Notes: generated from the letters alone by a model not told the origin. A DNA stretch of 64,000 bases from Allium sativum (GCA_030737875.1 CM060926.1:316608922-316672921), one strand, 5' to 3'. Positions 1 through 11,964 are shown, counted from the first letter of the stretch. Program-made: numbers and translations.

Positions 1-103
1 TTGTTATAAATTAACAATGAAATGTTCTTCCGTTTGTGTTCGGATGTGGCTTGTACTCAACTCAATCCGCGATTTCCCATAAGGGGGATTTCGGGTCGTT
101 TCA
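1..103 (+). mobile_element. E1: 3' tail of the 5' LTR (Tekay-like)
   Basis: These bases match the last part of the LTR ending at 7248; both copies contain the run gatttccc(a/g)taagggggattt. The copy ends in CA, three bases before a tRNA-iMet primer site. It is therefore the U5 end of the 5' LTR of an element on the + strand. The rest of this LTR lies left of the window. Confidence 0.8.
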
Positions 104-106
104 TCA

Positions 107-118
107 TGGTATCGGAGC
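107..118 (+). other. E1 primer binding site (tRNA-iMet)
   Basis: TGGTATCGGAGC differs at one position from the standard plant tRNA-iMet primer site TGGTATCAGAGC. It lies 3 bp after the LTR end. It fixes the element's orientation as +. Confidence 0.85.
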
Positions 119-179
119 TTTGGTTTACAGAGCTCGGAGAACAAGACACGGTAAAATCAAACGAAAGAATTCATCAGAG

Positions 180-246
180 ATTGGATTAGTAATATCCAAT
201 GGGAATGACTCATTAGAGATGGGATCGGTAGTATCCTAGAACGAGT
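180..246 (+). promoter_or_regulatory. E1 leader hairpins (candidate retrotransposon RNA signal)
   Basis: Hairpin 1 (180-200) has perfect 7-bp arms ATTGGAT and ATCCAAT around the loop TAGTAAT. Hairpin 2 (208-246) has an inner stem TGGGAT/ATCCTA with one G-U pair and loop CGGTAGT. Its outer stem is ACTCATT/AACGAGT with one mismatch. The same design recurs in E4, E7 and E8 at a similar distance from the primer site, with compensatory stem changes. A role in RNA dimerisation or packaging is inference. Confidence 0.55.
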
Positions 247-1126
247 GTGAAGAGTATATTTTTAAAATGAAAACAATTTTGTTTTGAAAATTTAATTCAA
301 TTATTCATATTTGATTATTTATTTTGTATTGAATTTGGACAGTCCAGTATATAATTTTTTTTGCATATACGTTTGATCCGCGTGTATTTGAAGTTTTAAT
401 ATACTGGATAGATATAGTATCACACTCTAGTCGCCCGAAGAAGATACTGATGATTGAGATCTCATCATCAGTGTTTATGTTCGAGTTTCGAAAGAGGGAT
501 TTCTATTTTCCAATTGACTGGTGTAAGAACCAAAACTAGATAGGGCTTATTGTTGTGATTTGGCATCAAAAATGTGATTTTTGGCTATGTATCAAAATTA
601 TGAATTTGAAATGATAATCAACCAATTGATTGATGGTTGTGTTGTTTGATTATTGGTTGATTTATAATTTTGAACCCTTTTACCAAATCAAACCAAATAT
701 TGAATTGTATTGAAAATTTGTCGCATTTGAATGCATATACATGTATATCTATTGAACAGGTCAGAGCAAGAGGGCTAGAGAAGAGGAGTAAAATTGTTTG
801 CCCGACAAATAGGTACATGTTTATTGTATTTCTTGGGTTTTTGATGATTTTATGAGCCGATGGGCTAGCCGCTTGGCTGTTTCTTTTTCTTTTTGGATTG
901 GTAAGGGCTATGGGAGGCTAGTTGAAATATCCCGAAGCTCCCGGTGCAGGGGAGGTTATGGCGATTTTTTTCGAAAATTTGGGGTGTTAGCCAAATTTTT
1001 GAAAATTTTGAAAAGTTCTTAGAAACTGAAAAATTGAAGAACTTAAGCCGTAATGAAAATAATGAAAGTTGAGTTGATTAGTTAAACAACTTTCGGCTTC
1101 GTTCCTTTTCGGGGACGAAAAGTTTT

Positions 1127-1137
1127 AAGTGGTGGAG
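1127..1137 (+). other. E1 polypurine tract
   Basis: AAGTGGTGGAG lies just upstream of the LTR start TGTAATAACCC at 1140. E7 (46746) and E8 (50192) have AAGTAGGGGAG and AAGTGGGGGAG in the same place. Confidence 0.75.
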
Positions 1138-2034
1138 ATTGTAATAACCCGGGAATTCTGAGCCAATTTAAAAATTTTATTTTGGCAATTTTGATGAATT
1201 TTGAATATTTAAAATGAATTATTTTAAATAATAACGACGAGAAATTTAATTCGAATGGAATTTGAACGTATATATTTATACAGATCGTCATTAGAATATA
1301 ATTATTTATTTATAATTATAAAAGGAACTAAAAATGGCACGGTAGTTCGATAATTCGATTTCAAAGTTCAAATGAACGTACAGGATTCAAAATAAACCGG
1401 ATTTTAGCGAAACCAAAAATATTAGAATCTTTTTTAGAATATCTTTCCAACGAATCCAAAAAATCAAAATTTCATAACGGGAATCAAAAGTTACATCCAT
1501 TTGAAAATTCAGAATAGTCGCTGTGGAATTCTGGCCCTTAAAAATGGAGATTTTGCAAATGACCTCGGTTTTCGATGAAACCACTTTTGTTGGATCCGTG
1601 ATGTCAATTTATTGCTAGGTTTCAAAATTCGTAATTTTTCGAATCAATATGTGAGTGTGGCGAAGTAAAACGTGTTTTAACAGTTTAAGTCAATTTCGAT
1701 CGACCAGAAAATGGTCATTTTTCAAACTGTCCCAGAATTTGACGAAATTAGTTTTGTTAGGACCGTATCATCGATACGAAGCTAGAAATAATTTTTCGGG
1801 AATTTTTAGAGTCCGTATGTGGCCCCGGTAAATTGAAATGCGCGTTCAAATTCAATATGTAGATTTATATTTTGAATTTATCGGAAACTGACCGAAATAG
1901 CCGAATCAGCTCGCGGGACATATCTCATTGTGTTCGGAATGAGGGTATTTAGCTAAGGGCGACAGTCATTGGGTTTGATTTGGAGTTAGCAGCGTTAAAC
2001 AAATAATAAACGATTAAATATTATTAAATAAACC

Positions 2035-2043
2035 TATATAAAC
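2035..2043 (+). promoter_or_regulatory. TATA box in E1 LTR
   Basis: TATATAAAC preceded by CC, followed by a leader-like sequence containing 'aaaccctattcaaaccc'. The same TATATAAAC string occurs in the E6 LTR at 36519. It probably drives the element's transcript. Confidence 0.5.
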
Positions 2044-2616
2044 AAATTGCCAAGGGAAACCCTATTCAAACCCGTTGAAATTCAAACTCGCCACCAGAAT
2101 AAAGAACGGCCAATATTTTCCTCTTTTCTTCCCAAAATCGATCATCATTCCATTCGAGTTATGTTCCAGCTCTTGAACGAAAGTAGTAGCGCTTCTCGGG
2201 CTCTTCCTTTTTATATGGCAATGATCATCTCTAACGTAATGATTTGGGAGAACTTCATGCTCATGTGTTCGCCGTTCACGACTGGATTCCGACGCCTTAA
2301 GGGGGTCGAGTTTGCTCTTATGCCTGGCGATGGGAGGAGGTGTTGCGGCGCGCAGGGGGACGATGTCAGATGGAGGTCCGGTGCTGCAGACGATGCGTGA
2401 TTTGAAGCCCTAACGGACAATGAAATGGGTTCAGGGGTGCGTCGCTTTCCAGGAGAAGGAAGATGATGAAAGGGGAGCAACAACAACGTTTTTGAAACGT
2501 GATTAAGGTTTACTGAATTCATTTTTAGTTTTTACTTTAAATAAACAGTTATTTTATTTTCATTTTTAATATGTATAACAATAAAAAAAAATATGATTAT
2601 ATATTATCGTAGAAAA

Positions 2617-3080
2617 AAAGGATTTTTTATATAAGGAAAGATGCAATTTTTATATAAGGAAAGTTATAATTTTTATATAAGGAAAGTTACAATTTTTATA
2701 TAAGGAAAGTTAAAAATTTTATGAAGAAAAGTTTATATTTTTAGTAAGAAAAGGATTATATTTTTAATGAGGTAAAAACGTGATTTTTAATAAGATAAAA
2801 AGATAAGATTTTTACATTAGAAAAGTTATGATTTTTATATTATAGAGATAATAAAAATATGGTTTTTATATAGTAGAGATAATAAAAATATTGTTTTTAT
2901 ATAGAAGAGATAATAAAATTATGATTTTTATATTATAGAGATAATAAAAATATGATTTTTATATAATGTAGATAATAAAAATATGATTTTTATATATATA
3001 CAAGTGAAGTAAAAATGTGATTTTTACTTCGATAAAAATAAGATTTTTATAAGTAAAGCGAAATAAAAATGTTATTTTTA
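2617..3080 (+). repeat. AT-rich tandem repeats in E1 LTR (25-bp and 31-bp units)
   Basis: About four copies of a 25-bp unit containing 'tttatataaggaaagtta' (2625-2725) are followed by six or so copies of a 31-bp unit containing 'agagataataaaaatatg' (about 2820-3000). A related run containing 'taaaaatgtgatttttac' continues to about 3080. Confidence 0.8.
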
Positions 3081-3166
3081 TATATGCACAGCATGAAAAG
3101 GATGCATTGGAATTCCGAACAAATTCAACCCGTTCAGAAATAGAGAATGGTGGAGTGGAACCCTCG

Positions 3167-6100
3167 GTGAGAACTCCTCACTTTTATTTTAATTTCTAGT
3201 TGAAATATATACTAGGATGCAGACGGTGCTTAGCAGCACCTGACACTCGTCGTCCACAGACCATGGATGGCTTGTTTGTGTGATTGTTTGTGTTGTGGAA
3301 TTTGACTATTGATTGTGATGTAAAAAGTATATATTCATGTGTTGAAAATAAAAATAATTTCATGTGTTGAAATAAAATATATATTCATGTGTTGAAATAA
3401 AATATATATTCATGTGTTGAAATAAAATATATATTCATTTACAAATCGAACTATTTGTTTATGTACACCGATTTGACTGATACTGATTGGGACGATAAAT
3501 TTTACACATCGCCCAACTCCACAAATAAAATATGTGTTTGATTGTTTGAAACCCCACACGGGTGTTGGGATGAAATTGGGCAAACACTAATCCCAATAAT
3601 TAGTTGTATGTCGAACGATTGATTGACAGGCTGTTATAAGCGTTGAATATTTATATTTGATGCTTATACAGTGTAGAATGCACTCTGGATGATGGTTGAT
3701 TATTTATCGTTGCTATTGTATACATGTGTTGTATGGAAACCATATAATTAACATTATATGGTAATTGATTGGGCCTCATTCCAATTTGGAAAATAAGGAA
3801 TATTATAAAAGAAAATTCATGTGTTGAATGGAAAGAAAATTCATGTGTTGAATGGAAAGAAAATTCATGTGTTGAATAGAAAGAAAATTCATGTGTTGAA
3901 TAGAAAGAAAATTCATGTGTTGAAAAAAATATATTCTCATGGGTTGAGTAAAAATATATATTCATGTGTTGAAGAAAATATTCATTTGTTGAATAGAATA
4001 ACGAAGTTACTGAAATATATAAAGCCGTGTTGATTAGATATGCGCCATTTTGACGCGAACGATATTTATATCGATTATATTTGTTTTTATAATGAATATA
4101 GAAAAGGAAGTGATTTCAAAATATAACGTTTTGAAAATATTATCATTTATATATACATCGATGATATAGAATATTCAATTTTGATTAGAAATTGAATAGG
4201 AAGTTGAAATCGTTTTGAAAACGAATTTAAAACGATTTATAAAATACGTTTTAAAAGGAAATTGATGAAATATATATAACATATATTATATATATATATA
4301 TAATGGCCTGAATAGAACGCGCCGCACCGTGGTAGTTCGCGAATTTCGACCATTGACTTCGAATTGACGTTGCGGTAGATCCGACCGTCGGATTCTCCTA
4401 AAACCGAAACCGTTAGGTTCGTATCGAAAAGAGCTTTTAAACGAATATTAGAGATTTGAAATCTAACGGTTGGATTTGGAATTATGTCCAAATATAATTT
4501 AGAAAAGGTCGTTGTAAGTGCAGTTCGATGGCCGTTGACGGAAATCGACTGTACGGGCCTTGATAAAATTATTAAAAATAGTAATAATTTGTGTAAAATC
4601 ATAAGAAATGATTTGTGAATAATTGGGTTGAAAAATTCTAAATTTGTAAAGATAAAAATAGATTTTTATCGAAATGAACTAGTTTTGAACTGGAATTATA
4701 ATTCCATTTATTTTTAAATTAAATAAAGTGGATTTGAAATGGTTTTGAAAATAACCAAAATTTCCAATAATTGAATTGGAATGGATTTGAATCGAAATTG
4801 TCTTTGGAATATTTCGATGTTGGATTTCGTGATGATACAGATATTGTTATGGAAATTTGAAAGATATATTTATATCGTTATTTCCAATATGATATTTGTG
4901 GGTCGTAGAATTTGATATTGAATATGAGCCGATATATTTTCTATTCAGAGCCTTATATTTAATATCAAATGTGATTTGGGTTTTTCGTGAATGGTGTCTT
5001 CATTAACACTGTTCTTAAACCCGGTTGAGAAGAAGATTGAATCTTTTTATTTAGATTTAATGAAGTGTACCAATTAAATGGTATTTAATAGGAATTGAAT
5101 TTGAATTGATTCTTGGGTTTATCATGAACGGTGTTTTAAATAACACTTGTTCTTTAACTCAATAATTAATGGAACGTGATTTTGGGTTTATAGTGAACCG
5201 TATTTTAAATGACATTGGTTCTTTAACCCAGTTAAAGACAGGATGTGATTTCCCAAGTTAAATAATCATTGATAGTGATTTTTGGGAAGATTAAAACCAA
5301 GTGGAGTTTTAATGAATCTTTAATTAGATTGAAATAATCGAGAACGGAGTATCACCAGTTTTGCTCCAGGCGATAGTTAAATCTTTAATTAGATTTGAAC
5401 ATGAAATGGTAATTGAATTTACCGATAACACCGTGGTGTTAGATATGAAGTATGACTAGTTTTACTTCATGGGATGAATAGGTTTGGATTGGGAAATAAA
5501 ATAAATGATTACTTCGGTGTGGTTCGCTAATCCCGACAAGTTTGAATTGATATTCAAAAGAAGATTAAAGAATGAATTTAAAGAATTTATCTTTGATAAA
5601 ATTAATAGGAACCTTTCCCAAAGTATTAGAATATTTAAATAAAAGAATATTCTGAATTGGAATGAGGCGTATGTTGTGTTTGTGTAACACTTGTTTATTA
5701 TATACACGAGTTATTCAGAAAGACCGGGTTTATCCCGTTCTGAATAACTGATTCGACGTGGTGTCGAGGATGAAGACGGTGGTCGAAGACCGGAGGTCTT
5801 CGCATCGTTTGAGTGATTACTGATGATCTTGATTGGGTTGTACACCCAAGAGGAGGGAAACAGTTGGTGATCGCCCATACGTACTTGGAGATCGATGGAT
5901 ATGCGAGGTACAAGGTGCCTCCGGTTTCTTTCAGACCCAGAACGGACTTGTAAATGGACGGTGTGTCTGACATTGGATATCATTCTGTGTGATTGATGGA
6001 TATTGGTTGCATGGAGTGGTTTGCCTTTGTGGCATGCTAAGATGCAAATGATCAAGGCTTCTGTTGAAAAGCAGTGTCTTGTGGTTGATGATCAAAGCAC

Positions 6101-6964
6101 GGCCTTTGTGGCATAGCTTTATATAGTGTTAATTCGCGAGATTAACACCAGGTATGAACCAAAAACGGGAGACGGATATCAAGGGGGACGTGCGTTTATT
6201 TCTAGTTAGAAGTGGTGTTAGTGCTTGAACTGGCTAACATTGCTTATGTGGATGATGGAATTTGAGGCGCCACGGTTTTATCGGTTTCGGCCGATGCATT
6301 CTGGTCGGCAGACGGACCAGGCTTACGCTCCATAGGGTGGGGAAACGCAGTGTTCAGGAATTATAATCCACATCGGTGGACCGACCCTAAGTCCAAGGGA
6401 TGATGCGTTCTGTTCCTGAGGGGCGGGCTAGCGGCTCTCGAATCGGTGAGGACGATCCCTAGCCTCGGTTCATATCATAAATGATAATCCAACTTCCAAT
6501 ACGACATTTTGCGGTTTTGATTGTAGAGCCTAGTATGGCGACATGATATATGGTACCCAAGCCGTCTATGATTGATACTTATGATTGAAATTGTTTTAAA
6601 GACTATACACTTATTATAATATCAAATGACTTGTTTTAAACGTATCAAGCATGCTTTGGATATTATAAGGGAAAACCCTATCCTCCGGTTTGTGTTGCAT
6701 TGTGTGATGGGATCAGGGTCTTATAATAGCTTCATTGTTCTTTATTTAGCATTGCGCTGTTGTTTTATGCACTGGTATTCTTGGGAGGAAACCCGTTCCG
6801 TGTTATATGGCGTGGTCCCTTGATTTACCTAACTTTAAAATAAAGATTAATAACTGTTTTAGTTCTCACACCAGTCACATGACTGACCTAGAGTTTATTG
6901 TTTTAACCTAAACTCTGGGTGCCCTTATTTTCAGCACGGGCAGCTAGTAGTTTTGGTTTTGCAG
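3167..6964 (+). other. Candidate LTR intron of E1 (donor 3167, acceptor 6964)
   Basis: A donor-like TCG|GTGAGA starts at 3167 and an acceptor-like GGTTTTGCAG ends at 6964, both inside the 3' LTR. E6 (36791/39973), E7 (44321) and E8 (51513/53346) have sites in equivalent places. Removal would delete most of the LTR body from a transcript. This is inferred from motif position only. Confidence 0.3.
3325..3990 (+). repeat. 'catgtgttga' tandem repeats in E1 LTR
   Basis: There are two clusters. At 3325-3435 a 25-bp unit contains 'ttcatgtgttgaaataaaat'. At 3805-3990 a 24-bp unit contains 'gaaaattcatgtgttgaat', repeated about seven times. The second cluster creates a spurious minus-strand open frame reading as an STHEFSF repeat. 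Confidence 0.85.
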
Positions 6965-7248
6965 ATTTATATTCACAGGAACCTGGTTTACAACTGGAAT
7001 GATATCCGGAAAGCTCTTATCCGTATATCTCTTTCAGTTGTGTATTATATTATTTTTCCACTGCTATGTAATGTATTGTAATCTCTAATATTTTATGATG
7101 TGTAATATTGATTTATACTCTGTAAATTCTTGTACTCTGATGTAATTATTATAAATTAATAATGAAATATTCTTCCGTTTGTTTTCCGATGTGGCTTGTA
7201 CTCAACTCAATCCGCGATTTCCCGTAAGGGGGATTTCTGGTCGTTCCA

Positions 7249-8661
7249 AACACACGCTAACCCCAATGTGTATATGTGGTGTGAACACAGTAATCCAAAG
7301 ATGTAATAAAGTTAAAGCGGGAGACACGACTTTTTATAGTGGTTCGGCACTAACACCTACAAACACTTTATAATGACAATTCATCATATATTTGTTGACT
7401 ACAATTGTTATACAAGTTCGGACAATATTTGAGTACGAAGAGATACAATAGAATAACAAAATGATTGTTAACTCTAAACTCTGGCTAAAATGTCCTTATT
7501 CGTTGAGTGAATTATTTGGTCAACTATGTACGAATTTATCTTTAATGTTCAAGAAGTCCAAAATAGCCCAAAAGTAGCATAATTATCCTTGTGAATGTCC
7601 AAATGTTGATGGATAACATGTATGCCATGTTTTAATTGTCCATGCCATGTCCAATGTCCATGAAGAAGGAGATGGCATCCATTAATGAAAGCTTTAGAGC
7701 TCTAGAAGTCCAAAAGTTCAAGAAAAAAGGATCCAAATGAAGGCCATGCTTAGGGGTATTTATACAAGTAGTTAGGTAGTGGAGTAGGTAAGAAATGGGG
7801 CCCACACTCTAAATTTCGTATCCCGAGAGAGCAGCAACTCAGAATTTCGAGTCCCCCTTTGTTAAACAGGAAATTTCGTATCCCTCTGGTAGAGGCCACC
7901 AGAAAGATTCGTATCCCTCATGCTATGCAGAATTTCGGGCCCCTCTAGAGTGCTATTATGGATCCTTTTGGAAGGCCACATAAGAATTTTGGATCCCTTT
8001 TAAGGATGTAGGAAGAACAACATATCCCTAGGGGATACGATTTTCGTATCCCCTTGGGGATACGAAAATTCTTATCCCCTGAGTGATATGGATTTTTGTA
8101 TACATGGGGATATGAAGGTTCGTATCCGCCGAGGGATACGAATTTTCGTATCCCTTGGGGGATATGTTGTAATAGCGTTGCAGAGGGATCCAAAATTTTG
8201 AAGGAGGTTGAGAGTGTCGAAAAACCTGTTTGGAGGGATCTGAATTAGAGGGATTCAGATTATGTGTTTTGAGGGGTACAAAATACTTGAATGAGTGAGA
8301 TGCGAAATGTTAAGGAGGTGAGGAATTCAAAATTCCAAAAGAAAGGGATTCAAAATTCTTGAGTTAGCCGGCATGCATTCACGGAAATGGGCAAAACTTT
8401 CAAAACATAAGTCCGTTTGAGTCAAACGAAAGTTCTACCTGAAGCTAATTCAGAGCGCTACAAGAGTTACAGTGCAAAGCACCATAATTGATGTTTTCGG
8501 GCCCAAAAGAGGTCATCTGAAGGGGTTTCATGCCATTTTAATTTTTGAGACATGACTTTGACCAAATCGCTTTGTGTTTTCTAACAATGTTCTTGACGCC
8601 TGAACGCGTTGCTAACCAAGAACTTTACGTGTGACAGCTTTAACCAATAAGCATGTCAACA
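7249..8661 (-). mobile_element. E2 3' LTR (left copy, first 29 bp displaced by E1)
   Basis: It matches 12012-13396. The copy begins at AACAC, exactly 29 bp into the full LTR, immediately after the E1 LTR ends. The simplest reading is that E1 inserted here with an AACAC target duplication and the missing 29 bp lie left of the window. The LTR ends GTCAACA at 8661. Confidence 0.8.
8012..8166. repeat. Palindrome cluster in E2 left LTR
   Basis: This is a chain of short inverted repeats built from GGGATACGAA and TTCGTATCCC. One is perfect over 22 bp (8133-8154: 10-bp arms and a TT centre). The right LTR has the same cluster. Confidence 0.8.
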
Positions 8662-8675
8662 TTTTCCCTCCAAAA
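8662..8675 (-). other. E2 polypurine tract
   Basis: Read on the minus strand, TTTTGGAGGGAAAA directly precedes the LTR start TGTTGACA. This supports minus orientation. Confidence 0.6.
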
Positions 8676-10335
8676 CATATCTTGTTTGATCCAAGGAAGG
8701 TGTGTTTTGTGAGGAGAAGAGAAATCGAGAAACCAAAGCCAGGAGAAGTCCGTAGTAAGCTTCTATTTCCGTAAAACTGAAGAGCTATGACAATGCCGGG
8801 TTGTATTAACCAAAAATTCACGGTCGCTCTGGATCATATTATCCATTAACCAGAAAGCCTGAAATTCGATGTGAGCTAACGATCACTCCTGATCGTTTAG
8901 AGATAACCCAAATAGCCAAAATAACCATAGAACTACAATGGTCCGATAACCTGAATAACCACAAAAATCCATAATTAGGAAGTCTGGGTAAACCCGAAAC
9001 ACGTAAATCTAGAATAGCTGATAACTGTATAGCCAGATAACTAGATGAATCGTCGTGTGAGAACAATCCAATAACCAAACGAGCAGGATCTGCCGGCCAG
9101 ACGCACAATATCCAGTAATCGCCATAAGTCAAGGCAATCTTGTCGAAATAGGACAAGAGGCCAAGTTTCCCACGAGTGGATATTCTTGTCGAGTCACTGA
9201 CAAGTGCACCCGACGTAATCCAAGATCGACTTGATAGGACGACCCTATAGCCGAACGAGCAGGATCTGCCAACTAGACGCACTATATTCAAAACTCGCCA
9301 CAAATCAAGGCAATCTCGTCGCGGAGGGACAAGAGGCCAAGATAGCCAGAAGATTATTAGAGTTTGCAATCACGTTGTCGATTTCATACTTCACAAGTAA
9401 GCATCCTTACTTTGTAAAGTAATTTTATTAAAGTTATAAAAGTTTGGGATTTTTTCGTAAAGCCAAAAGAGAAAACACAATGGCTAGTCGTCCGTAAAGA
9501 GCATACCTAAGGGGTAACCTGCCCCCGTGCATGAGTAGGCAGACAAGGCCGTTTTATGATTTCAAATTTATTCATGAGTGATAGCAAACGATTTATTATT
9601 TATGAAGAGCATGCCTGGAAACTTGTTTGTTCCCGTCACATGGGTAGGCAAACATAGTCGTTCTAAATCTAAAGCTGGGAAAAGTTAAATTTCCATTAAT
9701 AACCAGATGGGGTGATGGTATGTTGCCGAACAAAGAGCATGCCTGGAGATTACAACAGCAACCGTACATGGATATGCTGACTCAACCACCATACAACCAA
9801 AATAACCAGAAGGGGATACATAAAGAGGACCGAGGTCCTAAAAGCCAAAATACCCATAATCCAGAGATGAGCTAAGAGATCCGATACTATGAGACTCAAG
9901 AGATCCAAAGCCAGAAAGCCAGAAATGAGGAAGCCATGAGTGAGGAGCACATTATTTGAAAGCCATGAAATCCAGAAGCCAAGATACCAAAGAAAACCAG
10001 TACCAAAGTCTAAGCACCGAAGGCCAGAAAACCAAGATCCTAGAAACTAGTGAAAACCACAATCAAGAATCCATAAGAACCAAATCCAACATCCAAAAGG
10101 CCAAGCAAATCTAAAACCAAGCATAGCAAATACCAAAAGAACAAAACATCAATGAAACCAAAAGAACAGAATCCACAGAAGCATAAAACCAAAGCCGCAA
10201 GTCATAAGAGACGGATGCCAAGGAGACCTGTATCCGAGACACCAGAGCCAGCAAGGAATTAGTTGATAACAATCCCAGTGGGATTATTGCAAGTCCCAGT
10301 CCTGTCCTGATTCCTTTGAGGGGTTGTTCCTTTCC
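8676..10335 (-). mobile_element. E2 internal region downstream of gag, non-coding
   Basis: No protease, reverse transcriptase or integrase motifs were seen. Two kinds of diverged direct repeat are present. A unit of about 90 bp containing 'gagcaggatctgcc' and 'gacaagaggccaag' occurs at about 9080-9165 and 9258-9340. A unit containing 'agagcat(g/a)cct' occurs near 9497, 9606 and 9736. Bases 9750-10250 are rich in 'ccagaa/aaccaa' words. A 176-codon open frame at 8839-9369 (- strand) crosses the first repeat, matches no family I know, and is probably chance. Confidence 0.65.
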
Positions 10336-11268
10336 TCATACTACAGAGCGAGTCCAAACGTACAATGCCAGCTCACTGCGTCTGACACGTTCCCCTATAA
10401 TATCCCTGAGATGTCGACAGTCATATGTATCATGACTGTCAATGTCGTGAAATATGCAATGTCGACTGGTGTCCTTTTCTCTTTGAGTCGACTCCCTTGT
10501 GGGAGGCCACCTGAAACGAGCAGTGGGACAAACTTCCTGATAAATCTCCTCGAGAGTATGAGTGAGTTCCGAGTAAGTCGAGAACTTAGATTGTCCCCTA
10601 GAAATCGTATGATCATTTCTCGCGGGATGATCATTCCTTGAAAAAGGTTGTTGAGAAGCAGTAGAAACTTTAGCCTTTCCAGAGTCAGACAGTTTCATGT
10701 CCTTGACAGCATTAACATCGACAACCTTTTTGTTATTGTCAGCCTTAGCATCTTCTTCCTGAAGGAACCTTTTGGATTTGAAATAGAATTCTCTGAGATC
10801 CCTAGGCGAGTCCCGATGTAGAGAAGTCTTAAAGTTAGACTTACCTAAAATCCCAGATACTGCGGCCATTACAACCATAGAAGGATCGGGTCTGCCGACC
10901 AAAGCCACCGTAGCATTTTAAGAATTTCAACAGAATCTCGCCGGACTTGTGCCTAATGCCATTGAGAGTCATCACGTTTTTCGGACGAGATATGTTGACT
11001 CTAAACTGTTCCAAAAATCGGGTAATTAAAGTATTCCAAGAAGTAATGGAGTCCGCTTCTAGCTGCCTGAACCACATTGCAGCTATATCTATTAAGTAAA
11101 GCGAAGAGCACTTCACCATGACATTCTCTGAAGCAGAGAGAACTTCCATATGTCGAATGTATCTCATGCGGCGAGCAGTCGGGTCCTTCCGACCATCATA
11201 GGGTCCAACACTAGTAGCTTGAAATCTAGTGGGTTACGAGAGTTCCTGATGTCCAAAGAAAGTGGACT
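10336..11268 (-). pseudogene. E2 gag remnant (Tat-like Ty3-gypsy)
   Basis: Gag forms the particle that holds the element's RNA. The minus strand encodes the retrotransposon gag core: 'IAAMWFRQL' followed by 'SITSWNTLITRFLEQF' (in 10841-11167). A shifted frame (10336-10908) then has 'RDLREFYFKSKRF' and ends with the H/C-rich block 'HCIFHDIDSHDTYDCRHL', which resembles the knuckle of Tat-lineage gag. At least two frameshifts break it, one near 10905 and one near 11230. The upstream part with 'IRNSRN' matches E9 gag near 59760, so E2 and E9 are related. No pol follows, so this is a gag-only (TR-GAG-like) element. Confidence 0.75.
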
Positions 11269-11964
11269 ATGAGACACAAAATCCAAGTCTGTAGAAGAGG
11301 CACCGCCTCGAGTGAACCGACGGATGACATACGCGATCTGGGATCAATTTCCAAGAGCAAGAAACCGGTTAAAATTATCCAAAGCGACACTGGTGCCCCC
11401 AGTGTTCAAGTACACATTATGAATCAGTTGATTGAGAAGAATGTTCAGTTGAATTCTAACCTAAGCAGCCATATCGGGCACAGTCATGACTCCTGGAACC
11501 ATGGGAGTACTACCAACCAAAGCTGCACGCACTAGCACTTGAGCAACATAACCAATAGCGGAGCTCGCGGCTTGACCAACCATAGCGTCACAGGTTGGAG
11601 CTACATCGGGATTTGGGGTGCCCCCGAGTCGGCCTTGAAGTTCTTCTTATCCTGTCCACAATTTGGGCACGAAAGGTATTGAAAGCGTCTTCTTGTCGCT
11701 CAATTCAAGCATTCAAATTCATTGCTAGGTTCTTAATCATTCCATCGACGTCTTCTCGAGTGACGTAATTCGATTGGGGTCCAATCGAGGAGAGTTCTTG
11801 ACTCCCTTCCCCTCATGTACCTTGAGCTTCAGTTATAGCATCGAGCTTCTTGCACTTAACCATGATGAGGAGCAAGTAACCGAGCAGAAGTCAAAAACTA
11901 AAGACGAAATCCGAAGACGAAACCGAGAAACTTATCAAAAGAAGAGGTCAAAGCTGTGCACCCC
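11269..11964 (-). mobile_element. E2 leader and degraded gag N-terminus
   Basis: This lies between the primer site and the recognisable gag core. It should hold the untranslated leader and the start of gag, for example an ATG near 11862 followed by 'VKCKKLDAI'. Short plus-strand frames here are antisense shadows. No recognisable domain is seen. Confidence 0.45.

Larger units (their letters stand above)
104..1139 (+). mobile_element. E1 internal region, non-coding, 1.0 kb
   Basis: The interior runs from the primer site to the polypurine tract. I find no gag, protease, reverse transcriptase or integrase motif in any frame. Bases 180-246 hold two leader hairpins also found in E4, E7 and E8. Bases 343-408 are bounded by 10-bp inverted repeats (TCCAGTATAT and ATATACTGGA), possibly a tiny miniature transposon. 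The remainder is AT-rich. The element could only move with proteins supplied by a relative. Confidence 0.75.
1140..7248 (+). mobile_element. E1 3' LTR, 6.1 kb (Tekay-like)
   Basis: The LTR starts TGTAATAACCCGGG and ends TCGTTCCA; its last part repeats bases 1-103. Blocks in it are related to the reverse complement of the E4 LTR, for example the start and the stretch around 3210-3270. It contains a TATA box, several tandem-repeat arrays, a GATCCGA inverted repeat (4378-4394), and about three diverged copies of a 'gggttta..tgaac..tgttctttaac' unit (4979-5228). No coding region was found. The 5 bp after it, AACAC (7249-7253), are probably one copy of the target duplication. Confidence 0.8.

Noticed and set aside
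3651..3965. 104-codon minus-strand frame with STHEFSF repeats
   Set aside because: By-product of the 24-bp 'catgtgttgaa' tandem repeat in the E1 LTR.
8839..9369. 176-codon minus-strand open frame
   Set aside because: Lies in the repeat-rich tail of E2, spans a duplicated segment and shows no motif or domain pattern.
10324..10641. 105-codon plus-strand frame
   Set aside because: Antisense to the E2 gag remnant, which has clear motifs.
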